From: Bacillota bacterium
GTDB lineage: Bacteria; Bacillota; Clostridia; Oscillospirales; Acutalibacteraceae
Assembly: GCA_023458755.1 (NCBI GenBank)
Contig: JAEWYE010000041.1
Span: forward strand, 1 to 25,184
Reading direction: 5' to 3'
DNA: 25,184 nt
Within the stretch, counting starts at the first letter, position 1. Each line of letters starts with the position of its first letter. The position numbers were made by a program, and so were the translations under genes. Below the pieces are notes generated by a model. That model made no database searches, was not told the origin of the DNA, and saw only the letters and a list, made by a program, of their open reading frames with translations. This document shows positions 1 to 6,456 of this stretch, piece by piece.

Positions 1-90
1 AAGTTTGAAACACTGTAATTTGAGCACCATCCCAAAAGGGACGCAACAAATTAGACCGCCCAGAGGCAGCCAAAAAAGCAGTAATGTCAA

Positions 91-1329
91 TCAGGGAACT
101 GGTGCAACAGACACAATATAGCCCTGCCTTTGCAGAATAAAAACGGCTTCTGCCACAGAGACCTCACGATGTGTCGGCGGAAGGTCAGAGTTGCGGTAAA
201 ACTCCGGGTTGTAGGGTTCATTCTTCTTAAGAATGTTGTAGATGACAGTCAGAAGCATCCTCGCAATAGCAATAATAGCCTTTTTGTGTCCCCTCCGCTT
301 TTTGAGCGCAAGATAACGATTGCGGATCTCAGGGTGTTTTTTACTGGTGACAACAGCATTGGCACACTGAACCAGAAGCGGTTTGATGTAGGCTCCGGCC
401 CGATTAATACGGGTGGTCTTTTTCTTTCCGGCACTCTCATTGTTTTGCGGAGTAAGACCAGCCCAGGAACAGAGGTGCTTCGAGGTTGGAAACACGGACA
501 TATCCACGCCGATTTCTGAAATAACAGCGATTGCGGAAAAGGACTGGATACCCGGAACCGTCGAAACGAGGTTTAGTTGGGGCAGATATTTCTCTGCGAC
601 AGAAAGAATCAGAGATTCCAGATTCAGCTTGCACAGTTCAAGACTATTCATGTGGGAACGGATGATGCGGAGCTTTTCAGCCTGTTCATCACACATTTCT
701 CCGTCCACGGCACTTTGTATGTCCTCAATCGAAGCCTTGATGCCTTTTGTAAGATAGGGCGTCACATCAAACGGTTTGTTGTTTTCAAGCAGTCTTCCGG
801 TAATAGCGGAAGCGGCTTTCCCAAACACATCGGAAAATACATCATCCAGTTTGATGTTGGAGACTGTTAGGCAGTTCTGTGCCCGATTCTTTTCTCCGGT
901 GGAGAAGTTGGTCAGCTTCCAACGGTAGCGTACCAAGTCCCGGAGCTGACGGATATCAGCGGGTGGAATAAAGCTCCCTGAAACAAGATTGTGCTTAAAG
1001 ATATCGGCAATCCACTTCGCATCCTTTTTATCTGTTTTCTTGCCCCGGATTGCCTTAACGTATTTCGGATGGGCAAGAACAATTTTGCAGGTTGGTTCCA
1101 GAATGTTGTAAATAGGAATCCAATACTTCCCGGTAGATTCCATACAGACATCCTCGCAGTCGTTCTCGGAAAGCCAGAGCGCGCAGCGGCGCAAATCCCC
1201 GGTAAAGGTGGAAAACCGTTTGCTTTTGTAAGTAGTGACGCCTTGCCTGCCGGTTGATGCGATGCAGGCCACGAGAAAGGATTTGTGTACATCCATCCCA
1301 CAACAAACAGGGTAAACAATTTTGAGCAT
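91..1329 (-). CDS. IS110-family transposase (bridge-RNA-guided DEDD/serine recombinase)
   Basis: This 412-residue protein has the two-domain layout of IS110 transposases. The N-terminal RuvC-like DEDD domain shows GMDVHK (Asp13), CMESTGKYW and TDKKDAKWIAD. The C-terminal Transposase_20-type domain shows STVPGI followed by WAGLTPQNNESAGKKKTTRINRAG, with Ser299 in NNESAGKK as the likely nucleophile. Length and motifs look complete, so the gene appears intact and possibly active. IS110 enzymes excise a circle and reinsert it under guidance of an RNA encoded in the element's own non-coding end. Here that end is the 1330-1552 leader. The start is the first ATG after the leader and no good alternative exists. 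Assignment to family is firm; activity is inferred. Confidence 0.95.
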   Translation of the reverse strand: MLKIVYPVCCGMDVHKSFLVACIASTGRQGVTTYKSKRFSTFTGDLRRCALWLSENDCEDVCMESTGKYWIPIYNILEPTCKIVLAHPKYVKAIRGKKTDKKDAKWIADIFKHNLVSGSFIPPADIRQLRDLVRYRWKLTNFSTGEKNRAQNCLTVSNIKLDDVFSDVFGKAASAITGRLLENNKPFDVTPYLTKGIKASIEDIQSAVDGEMCDEQAEKLRIIRSHMNSLELCKLNLESLILSVAEKYLPQLNLVSTVPGIQSFSAIAVISEIGVDMSVFPTSKHLCSWAGLTPQNNESAGKKKTTRINRAGAYIKPLLVQCANAVVTSKKHPEIRNRYLALKKRRGHKKAIIAIARMLLTVIYNILKKNEPYNPEFYRNSDLPPTHREVSVAEAVFILQRQGYIVSVAPVP

Positions 1330-1374
1330 AACACATCCCTCTGAAAAAAGTATTTGAGGGAATAGGCAGGGACT

Positions 1375-1532
1375 GGACGCTCACTGAAAAACGAGTAGTT
1401 TGTCTCTCCAAAGATAAGTTTACGGGGTACAAGGCCCCACTTATTTGTGCTTGAAAGAGCGTCCGGCACACATAATAATTCGGTCAGCAAACAAGCTGTG
1501 CCCACTCACCTCCACGTGCTCTGTAGTGTGCC
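1375..1532 (-). ncRNA. Candidate IS110 bridge RNA (two adjacent large stem-loops)
   Basis: In the leader upstream of the transposase, read on the minus strand, two stems sit directly next to each other. The first is GGCACAC/GTGTGCC (1526-1532 with 1465-1471), closing about 54 nt that include a small CAGC/GCTG hairpin. The second is GGACGCTC/GAGCGTCC (1457-1464 with 1375-1382), closing about 74 nt that contain a nested hairpin: ATAAGT/ACTTAT (1439-1444 with 1414-1419) and GGGG/CCCC (1435-1438 with 1424-1427). Two stem-loops with internal loops in this location are the hallmark of the target-binding and donor-binding loops of bridge RNAs. Transcript ends are unknown; I give only the folded core of about 158 nt. 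The pairing is visible in the sequence; the function is inferred from the family. Confidence 0.6.
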
Positions 1533-1637
1533 TGTCTCCTCAAGCATATTCTAACAAATTTTGTATAGCTGCGTCAGGGGCAATGGTTTCATTCCCTTTT
1601 GTGCCTTGAAGCGCAGCGGAAAGGAATGGTCATAATA

Positions 1638-1847
1638 ATGAGTAAAACAAGATATTATAAATTTGATATTGGAGATGGCGCAATGAAACGAGTAGGAGCC
1701 ATAGTAGAATATTTAGATGAAGCAGGAAATTGGGTTGAGGATAGAAGTTTAATCAGAAAATTTATAGGAGGAGATACTGATTTTAATGAAATTACAGAAG
1801 AAGAGGCAAGTATTCTCGTTGAAGCTAGAAAAAGCAAGAGTATGTAA
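1638..1847 (+). CDS. Small hypothetical protein, 69 aa
   Basis: This is an acidic protein of 69 residues beginning MSKTRYYKFDIGDGAMKR, with no membrane segment or cysteine motif. I chose the ATG at 1638 over an in-frame start at 1599 because a purine-rich site (GGAAAGGAATGG) precedes it and the conserved-looking part of the protein begins there. The DNA is much richer in A+T than the metabolic genes downstream, as is its neighbour at 1910. Together with the toxin remnant at 2339 this suggests an accessory toxin/immunity patch. I do not recognise the family. It could be an immunity protein or a small accessory protein of a polymorphic toxin locus, but nothing in the sequence proves it. Confidence 0.6.
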   Translation: MSKTRYYKFDIGDGAMKRVGAIVEYLDEAGNWVEDRSLIRKFIGGDTDFNEITEEEASILVEARKSKSM

Positions 1848-1909
1848 ATTTAAAACCAGCAATTTTCTATGGATTTCACCAAATTTCAATAGAATAGGAG
1901 GAAGTTGCA

Positions 1910-2314
1910 ATGAAAGATACAACTACAGCTTTGTATAATGGCAAAGAATATTCAGCAGGATTTAAAGACGATAAAATTATTATTTTGAGGTCGACCGATG
2001 AAAATGATATCAAAAAGGGATTTGTGATTTGTGAACCATTTAAATTTAGGGATGTAGAAAAAGATATTGTTTGCTTCAAATATGTTTCAAGAAAAGAAAT
2101 CGATGGAATTTATGATATAGTAACAACAGCGAATTACCAAGGGTATAGTTTTGATGTGATTGGTGATGACGGTGATAAGATTTTATTGTGTACGATGACA
2201 CTTGATTATAGAATTTGCCAGAATCTTGGTATGGAATGTGTAGATAAAGGTATTTACCAAAAGTGGATAAACAAACGTGAAGCTAAAATAAAAGTCAAGA
2301 AGGAAATGTTGTAG
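1910..2314 (+). CDS. Hypothetical protein, possible polymorphic-toxin immunity protein
   Basis: This 134-residue soluble protein follows a strong ribosome site (AGGAGGAAGTTGCA before the ATG). It begins MKDTTTALYNGKEYSAGF, reads as alternating beta strands with many charged residues, and ends in a lysine-rich tail. No signal peptide or membrane segment is visible. It lies 62 nt after the 69-aa gene in the same AT-rich DNA, and a hairpin with a T-run follows at 2324-2371. A pre-toxin-TG-like toxin remnant comes next, so a role as an immunity protein of a polymorphic toxin is plausible. That role rests on context only; I do not recognise a named immunity family with certainty. Confidence 0.6.
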   Translation: MKDTTTALYNGKEYSAGFKDDKIIILRSTDENDIKKGFVICEPFKFRDVEKDIVCFKYVSRKEIDGIYDIVTTANYQGYSFDVIGDDGDKILLCTMTLDYRICQNLGMECVDKGIYQKWINKREAKIKVKKEML

Positions 2315-2323
2315 TAATCGTAC

Positions 2324-2371
2324 CAAGCAAGCCATAATGTGATACCACGGTATGGCTTGCTTGAATTTTTT
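2324..2371 (+). terminator. Rho-independent terminator after the putative immunity gene
   Basis: Arms CAAGCAAGCCATA (2324-2336) and TATGGCTTGCTTG (2351-2363) form a 13-bp perfect stem with a 14-nt loop, followed by AATTTTTT. It starts 10 nt after the stop of the gene ending at 2314. The toxin remnant's reading frame runs through it. Confidence 0.75.
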
Positions 2372-2698
2372 AGCAAACAACCGTTCAAAAGCTTTGTTTC
2401 GGGACTTTTAGATATCACCATAATAAAGCCGCTCATCGAATGCACTACCGGCTTTGATTTGATCACAGGCGAAGACCTGACAAGTTTTGAGCTGACCATG
2501 AAAGGCGTTTTCGCTGTCGTAGACATATTCACTTTAGGCACCGCAGTTTTAGCCACAAAAGGGCTTGAAGTAGGCGGATTAACGGCAATAAAACTTGCGG
2601 GGAAAACAATTGTGACAACAATGGCTTCCGACGCAACGGCTTATACGGTAGGCTACCTGAGCAATCAGGCGGGCGCTCCGCTTGCCATTACCATATAA
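2339..2698 (+). pseudogene. Polymorphic-toxin remnant with a pre-toxin-TG-like segment
   Basis: The open frame (about 119 codons) contains CTTGFDLITGEDLTSFE followed by a hydrophobic stretch. This resembles the pre-toxin TG domain that precedes the C-terminal toxin module in secreted polymorphic toxins (TGxDxITGEKLS-type motif, then a hydrophobic helix). There is no N-terminal secretion region and no recognisable toxin domain. The only early start is a GTG at 2339 with no ribosome site, and it lies inside the terminator hairpin of the preceding gene. The frame is closed by a TAA at 2315-2317. I therefore read it as an internal fragment of a larger toxin gene, lost at both ends. The family assignment is moderate; expression as a separate protein is unlikely. 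Confidence 0.6.
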
Positions 2699-2865
2699 AA
2701 GAATTTCCGCAAGATTTAAAACGAACGTATATGTTGATAAAATAGGCATGATTTCGTAAAATTTGAAAAATATAGACGAAAATTTAAGCGCGATGGAGAT
2801 GAAGAGACTATATGATTTTATAATCGCGATTTCAAGAGTAGTGTAAACTAAAGTCATAACGAAAA

Positions 2866-2899
2866 GCAGCCTGACCGAATTCAAATCCGGTCAGGCTGC
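2866..2899 (-). terminator. Terminator of the 2-oxoacid:ferredoxin oxidoreductase operon
   Basis: A perfect 12-bp stem, GCAGCCTGACCG (2866-2877) with CGGTCAGGCTGC (2888-2899), is followed on the minus strand by TTTTCGTT. It lies 20 nt after the stop of the last operon gene. Confidence 0.9.
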
Positions 2900-2919
2900 C
2901 AATTTTATGATTACTCGTA

Positions 2920-3456
2920 TTATTGATCCATACCAAGCTGAATTGCTTTTTTATTCAGCTCCAGCATGTCTGCTTTGCGAGCGGGGATGCATTTGACAAT
3001 CGCTTTGTCCAGAGCGTCTTTTGAACAGAAGCCGATTTCCTTGAACAGCTTGCCCACCAAAATAATGTTAGCAAGACCGTTGATGCCGTTCTTTTCTGCA
3101 AGTTCAGAAGCCGGAACATAAAACACATTCAGGTCAGTGCGCTCCACCTTTTTGGAAATACGGGAGCTGTCTACAAGAACCGTTCCGTTCGGTTCAACCG
3201 AATCAATAAACTTGTCAAAAGAAGGCAGATTCATTGCAACAAAAACATTCGGGTTCACAACCAGTGGGGAACCGATTGGCTTATCCGAAAGGCAAATGCT
3301 GCAGTTTGCTGTACCGCCGCGCATTTCGGGACCGTAGGAGGGCAGCCAGCTGATTTCTTTTTCATCCATCAGGCCGGCGTATGCCATGACTTTACCGGCA
3401 AACAAAATACCCTGTCCGCCGAAGCCTGCCAGTAAAATGTTTAGGTTATTTGTCAT
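2920..3456 (-). CDS. 2-oxoacid:ferredoxin oxidoreductase, gamma subunit
   Basis: The 178-residue protein begins NLNILLAGFGGQGILFAGK, the signature of the pyruvate/ketoisovalerate oxidoreductase catalytic (gamma) domain. SYGPEMRGGTANCSICLSD follows, also typical of this subunit. Length fits a stand-alone gamma subunit. It helps form the CoA-dependent oxidative decarboxylation complex that makes acyl-CoA, CO2 and reduced ferredoxin. It is the last gene of the operon; its ATG overlaps the stop of the beta gene by 4 bases (ATGA), and its ribosome site GAGGAGG lies inside the beta gene, so the two are probably translationally coupled. Subunit identity is firm. Substrate (branched-chain 2-oxoacids or 2-oxoglutarate) cannot be decided from sequence alone. 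Confidence 0.93.
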   Translation of the reverse strand: MTNNLNILLAGFGGQGILFAGKVMAYAGLMDEKEISWLPSYGPEMRGGTANCSICLSDKPIGSPLVVNPNVFVAMNLPSFDKFIDSVEPNGTVLVDSSRISKKVERTDLNVFYVPASELAEKNGINGLANIILVGKLFKEIGFCSKDALDKAIVKCIPARKADMLELNKKAIQLGMDQ

Positions 3457-4205
3457 AATGCCGCCTCCTCAGAAGTATCTTTGTAAACACCGAGAGGATA
3501 GTAAGGAATCATGTTGTTTTGCAGCCACTCAATTGCTTCCTGCGGCGAAAGCCCCCAGTTGGTCGGGCAAGTGGAAAGCACTTCGACAATGGAATATCCG
3601 CGGCCCGCGATTTGGTTTTCGAAAGCCTTTTTAATGGCTTTTTTCGCGACATTAACATTTTTTACACTGTCAACCGTAACGCGCTGTGCCAACGCTACGC
3701 CGTCCAAAGTGGAAAGCATTTCGCATACACGAACCGGGTAACCGGCTGTTTTCACATCTCTGCCATAGGGGGTGGTTTGGGTAATTTGCCCCGGCAGAGA
3801 GGTCGGCGCCATTTGGCCACCCGTCATGCCGTAAATTGCGTTATTAATAAAGATAACCGTAATGTTCTCGCCGCGGGTTGCCGCGTGTACGGTTTCCGCA
3901 GTACCGATGGCGGCAAGGTCGCCGTCGCCCTGATAAGTAAAGATCACGTTTTCAGGTTTGGCTCTTTTTAATCCGGTAGCCACTGCCGGAGCACGTCCGT
4001 GCGGTGCCTGTACCATATCGCAGTTAAAATAGTTGTAATTCATAACGGAACAGCCAACAGATGCAACGCCTACGGTCTTTCCTTCTACACCAAGCTCATC
4101 AAGTACCTCGGCGACTAAGCGGTGAACAATACCGTGCGTACAGCCGGGGCAATAATGAAACGGCACATCGCTAAGTGCGTGTGGTTTGCTGAATACTACT
4201 GCCAT
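3453..4205 (-). CDS. 2-oxoacid:ferredoxin oxidoreductase, beta (thiamine diphosphate) subunit
   Basis: The 250-residue protein carries YCPGCTHG near the N-terminus (Cys19, Cys22), then the thiamine-diphosphate motif GDGDLAAIGT, followed about 25 residues later by NNAIYGMTGGQMAPT. This is the cofactor-binding subunit of four-subunit oxidoreductases in which the ferredoxin is a separate protein. Its ATG shares one base with the stop of the alpha gene (TAATG), and GGAGGG lies at a proper distance upstream. The short length and the lack of a fused ferredoxin domain separate it from the single-chain pyruvate:ferredoxin oxidoreductases. VOR or KOR is the best class call. Confidence 0.93.
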   Translation of the reverse strand: MAVVFSKPHALSDVPFHYCPGCTHGIVHRLVAEVLDELGVEGKTVGVASVGCSVMNYNYFNCDMVQAPHGRAPAVATGLKRAKPENVIFTYQGDGDLAAIGTAETVHAATRGENITVIFINNAIYGMTGGQMAPTSLPGQITQTTPYGRDVKTAGYPVRVCEMLSTLDGVALAQRVTVDSVKNVNVAKKAIKKAFENQIAGRGYSIVEVLSTCPTNWGLSPQEAIEWLQNNMIPYYPLGVYKDTSEEAAL

Positions 4206-5269
4206 TATTTTTGCCCTCCTGCTATTGTCTGAATTTGTCCAAGCACCTCAGCCGGTGTCGGTATCATTCCGCCGGTACGGCCGTAAAAATGAACCGGAAC
4301 CTTACCGTTTACGGTCAGACGGACATCGTCTACCATTTGTCCCATGCTCATTTCTACACACAAAAAGTCTTTCGCGGTTTCGGCGGCTTTTGAAATTGCC
4401 TTTGTCGGGAAAGGCCACAGGGTAATCGGACGGATTAAACCGACTTTGATGCCCTGCTCGCGGGCGGTGTTGACCGCACTGCGTGAAACGCGGGAGGACG
4501 CTCCGTAAGCGACAATGACAATATCCGCGTCATCCACCAAATATTCTTCGGCGCGCTGTTCCTTGTCCTTGATAATCTGATATCTTGCAAAGCGTTCCTT
4601 TACCAGCCTTTCAAGTTCCTGCGGGGTTAAATATAGGGAATTAATGATATTATGTTCTCTTTTATTCTGGTGACCGCTGGCGGCCCAGGGCTTTTCGGGA
4701 AGAGTCCGGTCATTGTTGTCACGAAGCTGTACCGGTTCCATCATTTGGCCGAGCATGCCGTCCGCCAGAATCATGGCTGGCATACGGTATTGATCCGCCT
4801 TGTCAAACGCGTCGGAAACAAGGTCAACCATTTCCTGCACCGTAGAAGGTGCGAAAACAAGAATCTGAAAGTCACCATGTCCGGTTGCTTTGGTTGCCTG
4901 CCAGTAATCCGCCTGAGAAGGCTGAATACCGCCCAAGCCGGGGCCGCCGCGCTGAACATTAATAATAAGCGCCGGCAGGTCAGAGCCTGCCATATAAGAA
5001 ATACCCTCTGTTTTTAAACTTACTCCGGGTGAGGAGGATGATGTCATAGCGCGCACGCCTGCGCTGGCAGCGCCAAGAACCATATTGACTGCCGCAACTT
5101 CAGATTCCGCCTGCAAATAGGTTCCTCCGATTTTCGGCATCCTTTTTGACATGTATGCCGCAAGTTCGGTCTGCGGTGTAATCGGGTACCCGAAGAAGTG
5201 CCTGCATCCCGCTTGAATAGCGGCTTCGGCAAGTGCTTCGTTTCCTTTCATTAATACCTTTTCGGGCAT
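4205..5269 (-). CDS. vorB: 2-oxoacid:ferredoxin oxidoreductase, alpha subunit (VorB-like)
   Basis: From the ATG at 5269 the protein has 354 residues and begins MPEKVLMKGNEALAEAAIQAG. GYPITPQTELAAYMS follows, the conserved alpha-subunit motif (YPITPxTE) at the substrate and thiamine site. SSSPGVSLKTEGISY and NVQRGGPGLG are also characteristic. A longer frame to 5341 exists, but that part overlaps the ferredoxin gene and does not resemble the family. AAAGG lies 11 nt upstream, inside the end of the ferredoxin gene. Length and motif set resemble proteins usually named VorB (3-methyl-2-oxobutanoate dehydrogenase subunit), hence the symbol; a 2-oxoglutarate enzyme (KorA) remains possible. In fermenting anaerobes such enzymes oxidise amino-acid-derived 2-oxoacids, or run in reverse with reduced ferredoxin. 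Confidence 0.92.
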   Translation of the reverse strand: MPEKVLMKGNEALAEAAIQAGCRHFFGYPITPQTELAAYMSKRMPKIGGTYLQAESEVAAVNMVLGAASAGVRAMTSSSSPGVSLKTEGISYMAGSDLPALIINVQRGGPGLGGIQPSQADYWQATKATGHGDFQILVFAPSTVQEMVDLVSDAFDKADQYRMPAMILADGMLGQMMEPVQLRDNNDRTLPEKPWAASGHQNKREHNIINSLYLTPQELERLVKERFARYQIIKDKEQRAEEYLVDDADIVIVAYGASSRVSRSAVNTAREQGIKVGLIRPITLWPFPTKAISKAAETAKDFLCVEMSMGQMVDDVRLTVNGKVPVHFYGRTGGMIPTPAEVLGQIQTIAGGQK

Positions 5270-5277
5270 TCTGTTCA

Positions 5278-5484
5278 CTACCTTTCTACTGTTATTGCTA
5301 CGTCGGGGCACATAAGTGCACATGAGCAGCAGCCTGTACATTTTGATTCATCCAATAACTGAGCGGGATGATAACCCTTGCTGTTGATTTTATCCTTTGC
5401 GAGCGCAATAATTTTGCGCGGGCAAGCGTGGACACACATTTCGCAGCCTTTGCAAACGGTTTCGTCTACAAGTATTCTTGCCAT
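5278..5484 (-). CDS. 2[4Fe-4S] ferredoxin-type delta subunit of the 2-oxoacid oxidoreductase
   Basis: The 68-residue protein has two CxxCxxCxxxCP motifs: Cys11/14/17/21 (CKGCEMCVHACP) and Cys49/52/55/59 (CTGCCSCALMCP), each expected to hold a [4Fe-4S] cluster. It is the electron-transfer subunit that passes electrons from the thiamine site to soluble ferredoxin. The ATG at 5484 is chosen because AGGAGGTGCCGAT precedes it; an in-frame start at 5511 would add nine residues unlike the family. It sits 8 nt before the alpha gene and 27 nt after the ATPase gene. An extra Cys53 lies inside the second motif. Confidence 0.93.
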   Translation of the reverse strand: MARILVDETVCKGCEMCVHACPRKIIALAKDKINSKGYHPAQLLDESKCTGCCSCALMCPDVAITVER

Positions 5485-5511
5485 ATCGGCACCTCCTTTA
5501 TTGTGTAACAT

Positions 5512-6195
5512 TTATTCCCATGGTGAACGGACATAAATGTCGATTGGATACAAATTAGGAACTTTGCTAAGCATTTCTGCTTGTTCCGCGCAGATTTTTT
5601 TCGGTACGGCAGTAAAGAGCAGCGGCAGATTAAGCGTATCAGCGGCCTTCTGCGCAAATTCGGCGGAATCCAGAATATTTTGTGCGGTGGTTGCATTTTT
5701 CAGGTGTGAATTATTCACAACAGCGGTGGCTTTCAGCCTGGATGCAGCCTCAATCTCTCTTAATAATTCAACCGCTTCTTCCGCGGTAGTGGAAAGCACG
5801 CGGTAGCGATTCACCACATAGAGCATTTCGTAGTCCAGTTCGCTGATTTTACGTGCAATCGTGCCAAGTACCGTAGATCCCACATCGTCGCCGCCCACAT
5901 CCAAAATGATATGGTCATCGGAACTTGCAAAAATAGAGTTCAGCTCGGCAGGAAGCATAGGCAAATCCAGCGTTGTGTTGGCAAAAACCGGAGCAATCAG
6001 TTTTACTCCATTTCTCTGCAAAATTTCGCCGTATTCCGAGGAGCGGAAATACGGATTTACCAAATCCAAATCTACCAACGTGACGGTTTTTCCGGCTTTG
6101 GCGCAATCAATTGCCAAATTTATGGACAAATTTGTTTTTCCGCAGCCGTAATGACCGCAAATCACCGTAAATTTTTTTAATTTCAAATTTGGCAT
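5512..6195 (-). CDS. MinD/ParA-like P-loop ATPase leading the oxidoreductase operon
   Basis: The 227-residue protein has a Walker A motif GHYGCGKT (residues 14-21), TLVDLDLVNPYFRSSE as the switch region, and IILDVGGDD as Walker B. Overall it looks like the SIMIBI class (MinD, ParA, CobQ-like). GGAGGTGCATGC precedes the ATG at 6195; a start at 6219 would add only eight residues and has no such site. It is the first gene of the VOR/KOR operon and has no parA/parB or minC/minE neighbours, so chromosome partitioning or division is unlikely. A role in assembling or maturing the iron-sulfur oxidoreductase is my inference; Nbp35/Mrp-type scaffolds are related ATPases, but I see no C-terminal CxxC pair for a cluster. 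Function is otherwise unknown. Confidence 0.8.
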   Translation of the reverse strand: MPNLKLKKFTVICGHYGCGKTNLSINLAIDCAKAGKTVTLVDLDLVNPYFRSSEYGEILQRNGVKLIAPVFANTTLDLPMLPAELNSIFASSDDHIILDVGGDDVGSTVLGTIARKISELDYEMLYVVNRYRVLSTTAEEAVELLREIEAASRLKATAVVNNSHLKNATTAQNILDSAEFAQKAADTLNLPLLFTAVPKKICAEQAEMLSKVPNLYPIDIYVRSPWE

Positions 6196-6261
6196 GCATG
6201 CACCTCCATTTTTGCACAATATCTTTGAAAGAAAAATAAATTTCTTTTAAAGTCAAGTTTT

Positions 6262-6290
6262 ATTATAGCACTTTCTCGTGCTTTAATCAA
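6262..6290 (-). promoter_or_regulatory. Sigma-A promoter of the oxidoreductase operon with a dyad in the spacer
   Basis: On the minus strand TTGATT (6285-6290) and TATAAT (6262-6267) are separated by 17 bp. The -10 box is perfect and the -35 box matches at four of six bases. The spacer holds an inverted repeat AGCAC/GTGCT (6267-6271 and 6278-6282, 6-nt gap), a possible repressor site. The 5' leader to the ATG at 6195 would be about 60 nt. Confidence 0.7.
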
Positions 6291-6408
6291 TTATATGCTT
6301 AAAATGCAATCGGATTTCACTAATTTCCAAATTTTATATATTTGAGGCAACGGAATTTTCGGGAAGATAGGGAAGAAACAGGCCGTAATCCTACATTCTA
6401 TCTTCATC

Positions 6409-6416
6409 CATACAAT
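6409..6416 (+). promoter_or_regulatory. Possible sporulation (sigma-E/K-like) -10 element before the multicopper oxidase
   Basis: CATACAAT matches the sigma-E -10 consensus CATACAHT exactly, about 40 nt before the ATG at 6457. No good sigma-A promoter is visible in this gap. A -35 candidate (GTAATCCT, 6385-6392) matches the sigma-E consensus only partly and its spacing is slightly long, so this is a weak call. Confidence 0.35.
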
Positions 6417-6456
6417 CATATACTGTATCGATGAGACATAAGTGAGGTGCGTTGCC

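Larger units (their letters stand above)
45..1560 (-). mobile_element. IS110-family insertion sequence, proposed extent
   Basis: One transposase gene on the minus strand makes up most of the element. Read in transposase orientation, a non-coding leader of about 220 nt lies upstream (1330-1552) and a short tail of about 40 nt lies downstream (45-90), the usual layout of the IS110 group. The ends are not certain. I place them at the 8-base direct repeat AATTTGTT (minus strand), present at 45-52 and 1553-1560, which would give an element of about 1.5 kb. IS110 elements lack terminal inverted repeats and recombine at a short shared core, so a short direct repeat at the ends is what I would look for, but an 8-base match can arise by chance. 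Confidence 0.6.

Noticed and set aside
912..1505. Open frame of about 197 codons on the minus strand across the IS110 leader and transposase start
   Set aside because: It overlaps the transposase in another frame and also runs through the predicted structured leader; its composition is unlike a protein and has no recognisable motif.
2720..2860. Short coding stretch after the toxin remnant (about 27 codons ending near 2847)
   Set aside because: No ribosome site, no proper start and too short to tell from chance; it may be more debris of the toxin locus.
5270..5341. Longer N-terminus for the oxidoreductase alpha subunit
   Set aside because: The extra residues overlap the ferredoxin gene and do not look like the family; the ATG at 5269 has the ribosome site.
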